A stretch of 64,000 nucleotides of DNA from Roseateles puraquae (GTDB lineage Bacteria; Pseudomonadota; Gammaproteobacteria; Burkholderiales; Burkholderiaceae_C). The stretch's first letter is position 1. Each line of letters opens with the position of its first letter. The notes under the pieces are model-generated. The model ran no database searches. It was not told the origin of the DNA and saw only the letters and a program-made list of their open reading frames with translations. The position numbers were made by a program, and so were the translations under genes. Shown here piece after piece: positions 1 through 7,985 of the stretch. The DNA lies in contig NZ_NISI01000005.1 of NCBI RefSeq assembly GCF_002205845.1, positions 372,001 through 436,000 on the forward strand, given 5' to 3'.

Positions 1-519
1 CTCGAAAAAGGCGCTGTCGGTGCCGACCGAGCCGAGGCTGTCATACATCAGGGCCACGCTCACACCTTCGGCGGCCTTGCGCAGCAGCAGCTCACCCACC
101 TCGGCAGCCACGCCCTCGTCCTCGACGATATAGAACTCCACCAGCACCCGCTGTCGCGCGGCGGCGATGGCGGTCTTCATGGCAGCGAAGGTGGCGGGGC
201 CGTCCACCAGGAGCCTGGCGGTGTTGCCGCGCAGCAGCTGCGCCTCGCCCGCCGCCGCCAGCACGCCCAGATGACGCTCGAACAACGCCGCATTGCCCTC
301 CGCGCGCACGCGAGCCAGGTCGCGCGCCTGCACAGCCTCGGGCACCGGGCCGGTGCGCCCCTGCAGGGTCACGCGCTCCGCGGCCTGCTGGGGCGGCAGC
401 GGTTTCAGCGTGCGGTCCGGTCCTGGCAGGCTCACGCACGACGCCGTGCCGGCCACCAGCAGCAGCAAGGCCAGCAACCAGGCGCAGGCGGGGAGGGCGG
501 TGAGGCGCGTCGGGGTCAT
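1..519 (-). CDS. phospholipase D/cardiolipin synthase-like protein, C-terminal part outside window
   Basis: The reading frame is open from an ATG at 519 to the window edge (173 codons seen). The N-terminus is a hydrophobic export signal (LLALLLLVAGTASC) ending in a cysteine at about residue 28. It resembles a lipobox, although the -3 residue is Thr rather than Leu. Residues 120-173 carry the stretch QRVLVEFYIVEDEG and LLLRKAAEGVSVALMYDSLG, typical of the first half of the phospholipase D/cardiolipin synthase fold. The HKD catalytic motifs would lie in the missing part, so activity cannot be judged. Family members join phosphatidylglycerol into cardiolipin or act on other phosphodiesters at the membrane. 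The gene is divergent from the sigma-54 regulator at 674. Family assignment is fairly sure; exact substrate is not. Confidence 0.75.
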   Translation of the reverse strand, partial: MTPTRLTALPACAWLLALLLLVAGTASCVSLPGPDRTLKPLPPQQAAERVTLQGRTGPVPEAVQARDLARVRAEGNAALFERHLGVLAAAGEAQLLRGNTARLLVDGPATFAAMKTAIAAARQRVLVEFYIVEDEGVAAEVGELLLRKAAEGVSVALMYDSLGSVGTDSAFFE

Positions 520-585
520 ATGGAGCCCCGCGTGGGCAATCGACGTGCCCGGTGCCTCCCCTTGATGAAGGTGTTACCGACGACC

Positions 586-597
586 GGAAAATTTTCC
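586..597. promoter_or_regulatory. AT-rich 12-bp perfect palindrome in a divergent promoter region
   Basis: GGAAAATTTTCC is a perfect palindrome in the 154-bp space between the divergently transcribed lipase-like gene and the sigma-54 regulator. It is unusually AT-rich for this DNA. It could be an operator for either gene. No protein can be assigned and chance is not excluded. Confidence 0.25.
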
Positions 598-673
598 CGC
601 CTCGGTTGAATCTGTTCACAATGGACGCCCCGATGCCCCGGCATCCCACTCTGGCCCGAAGGCAATCACACGC

Positions 674-2140
<1,467 letters not shown>

Positions 2141-2218
2141 CCTGTTGTCTGCCAAACCGGGCGCGAGGCTTGCCACGGCAGGGCTTCACTGCCACTCCGG
2201 AGGACGACCATGGCTCCT

Positions 2219-3073
2219 TCAGGTCTGGTGGACGAAGCCGCCGACGTCCTGGCCGTGCCGGCGCGCCAGTTCGGCGGCCTCTCCCAGGCGCAGCGGGGTG
2301 CGGTGACGCAGGGCCTGCTGCAGCAGGCCCTCCCAGCACCGGCGTACGGCCGGGTGGTCGGCGTCGTGGGGGTGGAGCTCCAGCCGCTGCAGCGGCAGCA
2401 CGCCGACGCGCCAGGCAAGCAGCCGGTTCCAGGCCACCGACAGCACGCGGCGCCAGACGCTGCGCGTGCTGAACACGAAGCTCGGCGCGTGGAGGCTGCG
2501 GCCCTGGGGCAGGGCGATGACGCGGTTCAAGGTGCAGGTATGCCGGAACCCCGCTTCACAAGCGGCGCCCAGGCTGCCGGGGCCCATCAGCCAGGCCGGT
2601 GCCACGAAGCCCCGCATCGGCAGCCGGTGCGCCCGCGCCCAGTGGCGTGCGGCCTGCATGCGTTGCAGGGCCTGGCTGGGCGGCAGGGCGGCGAACTCGC
2701 CCTCACCCGCGGTGTAGTGACGGCGCAGCAGCCAGGCCCCCACGCGCCGGGGCGGCGGCCCATCGTCCCGGTGGGTGAGGCCGTGCAGCACCAGCTCATG
2801 CCCTTGCACGGCCATCTGTCTCAGCCACTGCAGGTAGTCGGGCGGCAGAGCCGGGTCGCCATGCAGATGCGGCACCACCAGCAGCGTGACCGGCAGCCGG
2901 ACCCCGGCATCGATGGCGCAGGCCTCGGCTGCGGCCAGCACGCGCCGGCATGCCGCCCAGTGTGAGGGGCACACGTCGTGCAGCACGACGCAGACGGCGC
3001 CCGTCGCCCGGGCTTCGGCGGCGACCCCGGCGGGCGGCCCGGCCTTCAACGCTGACGGGCCAGCTGTGACCAT
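2219..3073 (-). CDS. polysaccharide deacetylase-like protein (DUF2334 type)
   Basis: The 284-residue protein begins with the chosen ATG at 3073; longer forms only add sequence that belongs to the upstream glycosyltransferase. It shows the NodB-like fold hallmarks of the DUF2334 group: CVVLHDVCPSH near residue 30 (metal/catalytic Asp) and GHELVLHGLTH near residue 95, followed later by the FVAPAWLMGP strand. These enzymes are predicted to remove acetyl groups from surface or capsule sugars; no experimental function is known for most. The start overlaps the end of the glycosyltransferase gene by 28 nt, so the two are probably co-translated and act on the same glycan. It converges on the sigma-54 regulator with 78 bp between them. 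Confidence 0.8.
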   Translation of the reverse strand: MVTAGPSALKAGPPAGVAAEARATGAVCVVLHDVCPSHWAACRRVLAAAEACAIDAGVRLPVTLLVVPHLHGDPALPPDYLQWLRQMAVQGHELVLHGLTHRDDGPPPRRVGAWLLRRHYTAGEGEFAALPPSQALQRMQAARHWARAHRLPMRGFVAPAWLMGPGSLGAACEAGFRHTCTLNRVIALPQGRSLHAPSFVFSTRSVWRRVLSVAWNRLLAWRVGVLPLQRLELHPHDADHPAVRRCWEGLLQQALRHRTPLRLGEAAELARRHGQDVGGFVHQT

Positions 3074-4293
3074 GGGCGGCTTGCCGGGGGTGCGAAAGGC
3101 GAGGCGGCCGGTGCCACCGCGCTCGGGCGCCCGATCAGCGAGGCGTAACGCTGTGTCATCTGCATGAGCACGCGTGGCCAGTCCAGCGCCTGGGCGCGCG
3201 CGAGTGCGGTCCGTCGCTGCGCGGAGTTGGGCGTCTCCAGGCAGGCCTCGATGGCATCCGCCCAATGCCCGATGCGCGGCGCGTCCACCACCACGCCCGC
3301 ATCTCGTGCCAGCTCCGCCAGGCCCGCGCAGCCGGCCACCACCACCGGCGTGCCGCAGGCCATGGCCTCCAGCACGCCCAGGCCGAACGTCTCCTGGTCG
3401 CCGGCATGCACGTAGGCGTCACTGCTCGCCACCAGTCGCGCGAGCCGTGCCCCATCGTGCTCGGGCGGCAGGCACAGCACCTGGGGGCCCACCGGGGGCG
3501 CCGGCCCGTTGCCCACCGCCACCAGGCGATGCCGGGGGCCGAGCAGATGGACGGCATCCGCCAGCAACTGCAGGTTCTTCTCCGGGGCGAATCGACCGGT
3601 GTAGACCAGCAGGCGAACGTCACGTGGCAGCCCGTGCGCGGCGCAGAAGCGAGCACGCCAGGTGTCGTCCCGCGCGCAGGGGGTGAAGACCGAACAATCC
3701 ACCCCCAGGGGTTGCACGCTCACGCGCGGCACACCCCAACCGCGAAGCCGCGTTGCGAGCCCGCGGCTGGGCGCCAGCACGACATCGAAATGGCGGTAAA
3801 GATTGACGAGATAGCGCCGGGCCCACCGCTCGGCGGTAGCACCGCGCCGATGGGCAGTGCCCTCGGGGCCGCCGATCAACCGTGCCATCAACTGCGGCAG
3901 ATCGCTGTGGCAAAAGGCCACGGCAGGCACCTGCAGCTGCTGCGCGGCCGCGACCGATGCCCAGCCCAGGGTGTAGGGGTCGGCCGACTCGATGATGTCG
4001 GGCGCGACGAAGGTCATCTGCCGCACGGCCCGCCCACGGCTCAGCACCGCCCGGTAGCCGCCCGTGCCCGGCAGCAGCCAGCCGCCGCAATCCAGGATGC
4101 CCGGGCCCTGGGCGCCGGGCGCGACGATGGTGTGGCGCCAGCCCAGGGTGCGCAGGCGCGCATGGCGGCTGGTCAGCACCCGGCGTACGCCGCCCGTGGC
4201 GCCCCAGAACATCGAGACATCGAGCAGATGCGGGCTGGCCGCCACGCCGTCGTTGTGCACCGGCTGCTCGGGCGATGGGTGGGGCTTTTGCAT
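3046..4293 (-). CDS. glycosyltransferase family 4 protein
   Basis: The 415-residue protein has the GT-B two-domain layout of family 4 transferases. The N-terminal acceptor domain contains the glycine-rich loop MFWGATGGVRRV. The C-terminal donor domain starts near LLVYTGRFAPEKN and holds the EX7E motif ETFGLGVLE within HAGDQETFGLGVLEAMACG, which binds the nucleotide sugar. It probably adds a sugar to a surface polysaccharide or lipid at the inner face of the cytoplasmic membrane. ATG 4293 is chosen because the longer form starting at 4365 would run into the divergent topoisomerase gene. A start at the inner Met before FWGATGG is also possible. Donor and acceptor sugars cannot be told from sequence. 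Confidence 0.85.
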   Translation of the reverse strand: MQKPHPSPEQPVHNDGVAASPHLLDVSMFWGATGGVRRVLTSRHARLRTLGWRHTIVAPGAQGPGILDCGGWLLPGTGGYRAVLSRGRAVRQMTFVAPDIIESADPYTLGWASVAAAQQLQVPAVAFCHSDLPQLMARLIGGPEGTAHRRGATAERWARRYLVNLYRHFDVVLAPSRGLATRLRGWGVPRVSVQPLGVDCSVFTPCARDDTWRARFCAAHGLPRDVRLLVYTGRFAPEKNLQLLADAVHLLGPRHRLVAVGNGPAPPVGPQVLCLPPEHDGARLARLVASSDAYVHAGDQETFGLGVLEAMACGTPVVVAGCAGLAELARDAGVVVDAPRIGHWADAIEACLETPNSAQRRTALARAQALDWPRVLMQMTQRYASLIGRPSAVAPAASPFAPPASRPWSQLARQR

Positions 4294-4363
4294 CTGCACA
4301 CACTGGCAATCGGCGTGCCTGCAGTCGTGCGGTTCGCTGGCCCGGTGGTTGCTTGGCCTGCGC

Positions 4364-5419
4364 ATGCCCCAAGCCCTCAGCCCTCAAGCGCAGGCTCGCC
4401 ATGCCGGCCTGCGGTGGATCGACGACCGCCAGCCCGGCCTGCAGCGCGAGGCGGGAAGGGGTGGGTTTCGCTACCGTGATGCGGACGGACGACTTGTGCG
4501 CGATGCCGACACGCTCGAGCGCATCCGCCGGCTCGCGATTCCGCCCGCCTGGCAGGGCGTGTGGATCAGCCCTGACCCGGACGGCCATCTGCAGGCCACC
4601 GGCCGTGACGCCCGTGGCCGCAAGCAGTACCGCTATCACCCGGACTGGATGGCGGGGCGGGGGCAGACCAAGTTCGACGGCCTGCGCTGCTTCGGCACCG
4701 TGCTGCCGCGGCTGCGCCGGCGTGTGCAGCGGGTGTTGGCCGGGCCGGCCGTGCCGACGCGTGAGCGCGTGCTCGCCACCCTCGTGTGGCTGTTGGACAC
4801 CACCTGGCTGCGCATCGGCAACAGCGCCTATGCGCGGGAGAACGGCTCCTTCGGACTGTCCACACTGCGCAACCGCCATGCGGACGTGAAGGGGCCTGCG
4901 ATCGAGCTGTCGTTCGTGGGCAAGAGCGGTGTGCGCCATCAGGTGCGCGTGACGGACCGCCGGGTGGCTCGCATCGTGCGCCGTTGCCGCGAACTGCCGG
5001 GTCAGGAACTGTTCCGCTACCTCGACGAAACCGGCGAAAGCCGCGCCGTGGGCTCGGCGGATGTGAATGCCTGGCTCCTGGCGGCGGCCGGCCAGCGCGT
5101 GACGGCCAAGGACTTCCGCACCTGGCACGGCAGCGTGCTGGCGCTGCAGCTGACGCTACAAGCCTGCGCCGACGGTGCGGCGCCCTGCCGCCCGCAGCAG
5201 GTGCTGCAACAGGTGGCGCGACGATTGGGCAACACACCCGCGGTTTGCCGCAAGGCTTACATCCATCCGCAGGTGCTGGGGTTGGGCGAGGCCCTGGGCG
5301 ACGAGACGTCTCGTGCGGCGCTGCGCAGTCGCGCCTGGGCACAGCCACCAGACCGCCAGCCGGGGCTGACGGTCCCCGAGCGCCAACTGCTGGCGTTGCT
5401 GCGCCGACGTGGCGGCTGA
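4364..5419 (+). CDS. DNA topoisomerase IB (poxvirus-like)
   Basis: The 351-residue protein matches the bacterial/poxvirus type IB family in length and motifs. RKQYRYHPDW near residue 85 is in the N-terminal DNA clamp. FGLSTLRNRH and LSFVGKSGVRH belong to the catalytic core, KDFRTWHGSVLA carries active-site basic residues, and the Tyr in CRKAYIHP near residue 304 is the expected nucleophile that forms the 3-prime phosphotyrosine bond. It relaxes supercoils without ATP. The start at 4364 is the first ATG giving the conserved GLRWIDD N-terminus. Many Burkholderiales carry one copy outside any operon, as here. It is followed after 55 nt by the small Cys-rich ORF. Confidence 0.93.
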   Translation: MPQALSPQAQARHAGLRWIDDRQPGLQREAGRGGFRYRDADGRLVRDADTLERIRRLAIPPAWQGVWISPDPDGHLQATGRDARGRKQYRYHPDWMAGRGQTKFDGLRCFGTVLPRLRRRVQRVLAGPAVPTRERVLATLVWLLDTTWLRIGNSAYARENGSFGLSTLRNRHADVKGPAIELSFVGKSGVRHQVRVTDRRVARIVRRCRELPGQELFRYLDETGESRAVGSADVNAWLLAAAGQRVTAKDFRTWHGSVLALQLTLQACADGAAPCRPQQVLQQVARRLGNTPAVCRKAYIHPQVLGLGEALGDETSRAALRSRAWAQPPDRQPGLTVPERQLLALLRRRGG

Positions 5420-5474
5420 CGAGCGGGCACCGGGTTTGCTTGTGCGGATGCTTCTGCCCTTGCCAGGAGTGTGC

Positions 5475-5612
5475 GTGCGCATCGACGACGTCTGCGAGAC
5501 CTGCCCGCCCGAGAAGAAATGGGCGGGCGCCCGTGCCTGCCTGATGGTGCCCGACCGGGTCAGCTTGCCGAGCCGCGACAGCCCTGGCCACTTTATGCTG
5601 CTGGCGCCGTGA
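5475..5612 (+). CDS. putative 45-residue cysteine-containing small protein
   Basis: This ORF is not a known gene. A GTG start at 5475 is preceded by CAGGAG at 5464-5469 (spacing 5). The reading frame has G or C in almost every third codon position, as real genes here do, whereas the codons just upstream do not. The protein starts VRIDDVCETCPPEKKW, has a third Cys in ARACLMVP, and could bind a metal through C-x2-C plus Cys22. Its stop overlaps the next start as TGATG, so translation of the metallopeptidase may depend on it. A perfect 8-bp hairpin (GCCCGCCC/GGGCGGGC, 5503-5528) lies inside it. The alternative is that this is a leader region or only a terminator for the topoisomerase gene. Confidence 0.45.
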   Translation: MRIDDVCETCPPEKKWAGARACLMVPDRVSLPSRDSPGHFMLLAP

Positions 5613-6748
5613 TGCCGTTTGCGCCCACTCCTCCTGCCGTGCCGTCCTTTCAGACGCCGCTCACGCCGCGCGCCTACAGCTGCGCCTGCGGCCGGCCGGT
5701 GTTCTTCCGCAACAGCGAATGCCTGGCCTGCCGCCGCGCCCTGGGTTACGACGCCCATCGCGGCGCGCTGCTGGCCCTGGACCCGGTGCGTGGCGGGGGC
5801 TGGCGCCAGGCGGGCGTGCCACCGCGGCGTGCGGCCCGCTATGTGCGCTGTGCCAACCTGACGTCGGCAGCCGGTTGCAACTGGCTGCTCCCTGCCGCCG
5901 AGAGCCAGGCCGGCCACAGCTTGTGCCTGTGCTGCCGGCTGACGCGCACCGTGCCCGACCTGAGCCAGCCAGAGGCGGCGACGTGGTGGTGCCGCATCGA
6001 ACTGGCCAAGCGGCGGCTGGTGTCTTCCCTCGTCGGCCTGAAGCTGCCCGTCGTGCCCAAGACGGCCGACACCGACGAGGGCCTGTGCTTCGACCTGCTG
6101 ATGCCAGCGGCTGACGGCACGCCCGTCATCACCGGGCATGCCAACGGCGTCATCACCCTCGATGCCTCGGAGGCCGACGATGCTCGGCGCGAGCAGCGCC
6201 GGGGCGAACTGGGCGAGCCCTACCGCACCTTGCTCGGCCACCTGCGCCACGAGACCGGGCACTACTACTGGCAGCGGCTCGTGGAGCACACGGCGTGGCT
6301 GGAACCTTGCCGCGCGCTCTTCGGCGACGAGCGCGAGGACTACGCCGCCGCGCTGCAACGCCACTATGCGCAGGGCGCGCCGGCGGATTGGTGGCAGCGC
6401 TTCGTCAGCGCCTATGCCAGTGCGCATCCGTGGGAAGACTGGGCCGAGACCTGGGCGCACTATCTGCATCTGGTCGATACCCTGGACACGGCGCGCAGCT
6501 TCGGCCTGGACGGGGAGCGGGTCGAGCTGAGCTACGAGCGCTTCTCCGAGGCGCTGCTGCACGACAGCGGTGACCCCGACGCGGGCGGCTTCCTGCACCT
6601 CATCAACAGCTGGATGGAGCTGACCGGCGTGCTCAATGAGCTGTCGCGCAGCATGGGCGTGCATGACTTCTATCCCTTCGTGCTGTCCGGGTTGGCGGTG
6701 CGCAAGCTGCATCTGGTGCATCGCATCGTTCACTCGACGGACGCTTGA
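5612..6748 (+). CDS. putative zinc-binding metallopeptidase with N-terminal zinc ribbon
   Basis: The 378-residue protein fits the family annotated as putative zinc-binding metallopeptidase (Peptidase_Mx). The N-terminal region carries a C4-type zinc ribbon: SCACGRPVF and ECLACRRALG, then further Cys pairs at CANLTSAAGCNW and LCLCCRLT. The middle has the gluzincin motif HETGHYYW, where the two His bind zinc and Glu is catalytic. The DYAAALQRHY and WEDWAETWAHY segments downstream supply the third ligand and fold. There is no signal peptide, so it is probably cytoplasmic. ATG 5612 overlaps the stop of the preceding small ORF. A physiological substrate is not known for this family. Confidence 0.82.
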   Translation: MPFAPTPPAVPSFQTPLTPRAYSCACGRPVFFRNSECLACRRALGYDAHRGALLALDPVRGGGWRQAGVPPRRAARYVRCANLTSAAGCNWLLPAAESQAGHSLCLCCRLTRTVPDLSQPEAATWWCRIELAKRRLVSSLVGLKLPVVPKTADTDEGLCFDLLMPAADGTPVITGHANGVITLDASEADDARREQRRGELGEPYRTLLGHLRHETGHYYWQRLVEHTAWLEPCRALFGDEREDYAAALQRHYAQGAPADWWQRFVSAYASAHPWEDWAETWAHYLHLVDTLDTARSFGLDGERVELSYERFSEALLHDSGDPDAGGFLHLINSWMELTGVLNELSRSMGVHDFYPFVLSGLAVRKLHLVHRIVHSTDA

Positions 6749-6801
6749 GTCAGCGCAGGCATGCCGTTTGCCCGCGGTGGGCTTTCACGGAGATTGCCCC
6801 C

Positions 6802-7323
6802 ATGAGTCAACTCGATGCTTCCCCGGCGCCCGCGGAGACCCCGCGCAGCTTTGGCGTCTTCAAGCCAGTCGGCCACGTCGTCATTTCATTCCCGCAGGAG
6901 AGCCAGGCCGACCGTGCGGCCGACGCCCTGGCCGGGCTCGGCCTCGCGCCGGGTGCGGTACGGCATTACAGTGATCGGGAGATGCTGCACCAGATCGATC
7001 AGGACATGGCCCATGCCAGTCCCCTCGCCTCGGTCGGCCAGGAGATGAATCTCGTGCGCGCCCACCGCGTGCTGGCCGAGAAGGGCTATCACTGGTTGCT
7101 GGTCTATGCAGCGGACGACGAGCAGGCGGCCCGCATCGCCGCGGTGGCTCGCAATTGCGGGGCGGAGCGGGCCCAGCATTACGGCCGTTTCATCATCGAG
7201 GAGTTGATCGAGCGGCCCGGCGGCCTGGCGCAAGTGGCCGAGTCACCCGACCGGGGCCTGGACGCGCAGACGCCGTCGGGCCTGGAGGGCGAAGCGGGCG
7301 AGTTGCGCAAGGCTGAGGGCTGA
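6802..7323 (+). CDS. hypothetical protein, possible stress-related
   Basis: The product of 173 residues has no family I recognise with certainty. The start ATG 6802 follows a good GGAGA box. The middle (residues about 20-125) looks like a compact alpha/beta domain: HVVISFPQESQADRAADAL, then VRHYSDREMLHQID and HWLLVYAADDEQAARI. The ADALAGLGL and YAADDE patterns recall proteins that predict a ferredoxin-like fold. The C-terminal 40 residues are acidic and probably disordered. It lacks a signal peptide and membrane segments. It lies 53 nt after the metallopeptidase and could be read with it. Its downstream neighbour on the other strand is a four-helix stress-type protein. Confidence 0.6.
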   Translation: MSQLDASPAPAETPRSFGVFKPVGHVVISFPQESQADRAADALAGLGLAPGAVRHYSDREMLHQIDQDMAHASPLASVGQEMNLVRAHRVLAEKGYHWLLVYAADDEQAARIAAVARNCGAERAQHYGRFIIEELIERPGGLAQVAESPDRGLDAQTPSGLEGEAGELRKAEG

Positions 7324-7375
7324 GGCCGCAACTGAGGTCGAGGGCGACGCAGAAGAAGTTCACCAAGACGCAGGA

Positions 7376-7409
7376 GCCCGCGACCGCCGCTGAGGTGGCA
7401 GTCGCGGGC
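7376..7409. terminator. hairpin between convergent genes
   Basis: GCCCGCGAC and GTCGCGGGC form a perfect 9-bp stem around a 16-base loop, exactly in the 100-bp gap between two convergent genes. It may end transcription from both sides. There is no T-run, so the assignment is structural only. Confidence 0.45.
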
Positions 7410-7423
7410 CGAGGGCCTGGAGA

Positions 7424-7879
7424 TCAGACCGTTGCGGCGCGGGCCTGGTCGCGCAGGGCGCGCACCTGTTGGTGGTTGCGCTTCACACCCTCGTACTGGC
7501 GCTCCACGACGAGGCGGACGTCCGCGGGCAGGGGCTCGTCCAACGCCTTGCGGTAGCTCTCCAGCGCGCGGTCTTCGCCGCGCTCGGTCTCTTCCAGGAT
7601 GGCCTTGTCGGTGTAGCCGGCCAGGGTGCCCTTCACGGCGACCCAGCCGCGGTGCATGGCGCCGGCAGCGGTGCCGCTGTCCTCGGCCTTGCCACCCAGG
7701 CGTACCACCATCGTCTGCAGCTCGGCGGCGGCCATGCGGCATTCTTCGGCGCGCCGCTCGAAGCTCTGGCGCAGGGACGGGTCGGTCACGTATTCGGCCG
7801 AGGCGCGAAAGCCGTATTCGCCGTCCTTGGAGGTCTCGATGAGGTCGTTCAGGGTGTCGATGATGTCGTCATTGCTCAT
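7424..7879 (-). CDS. PA2169-family four-helix-bundle protein (DUF2383)
   Basis: The 151-residue protein starts MSNDDIIDTLNDLIETSKDG and continues GYRASAEY-like (GFRASAEYVTDPSLRQSF), a signature of the PA2169/DUF2383 ferritin-like four-helix family. Helix two contains RRAEECRMAAAEL and helix three LEETERGEDRALESYRKAL. Family members are often induced by stress or stationary phase; a biochemical role is not established. ATG 7879 follows an AAGGATT-type ribosome site. It sits downstream of the hybrid kinase at 7986 with about 106 bp between, so separate expression is likely. Confidence 0.85.
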   Translation of the reverse strand: MSNDDIIDTLNDLIETSKDGEYGFRASAEYVTDPSLRQSFERRAEECRMAAAELQTMVVRLGGKAEDSGTAAGAMHRGWVAVKGTLAGYTDKAILEETERGEDRALESYRKALDEPLPADVRLVVERQYEGVKRNHQQVRALRDQARAATV

Positions 7880-7957
7880 GAGGGAATCCTTTCGAAGGGG
7901 TCGAGGGATGCCGCAACGCCGGGAGCTGGCGATGCCGGCATGTCCAGTCCGCCCACT

Positions 7958-7976
7958 GGCAGGCGGCATGCCTGCC
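7958..7976 (-). terminator. possible terminator of the hybrid kinase gene
   Basis: GGCAGGC and GCCTGCC form a perfect 7-bp stem with a 5-base loop, 10 nt past the stop of the kinase gene. No T-run follows, so a rho-independent role is uncertain. Confidence 0.4.
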
Positions 7977-7985
7977 CGTGGCTCT

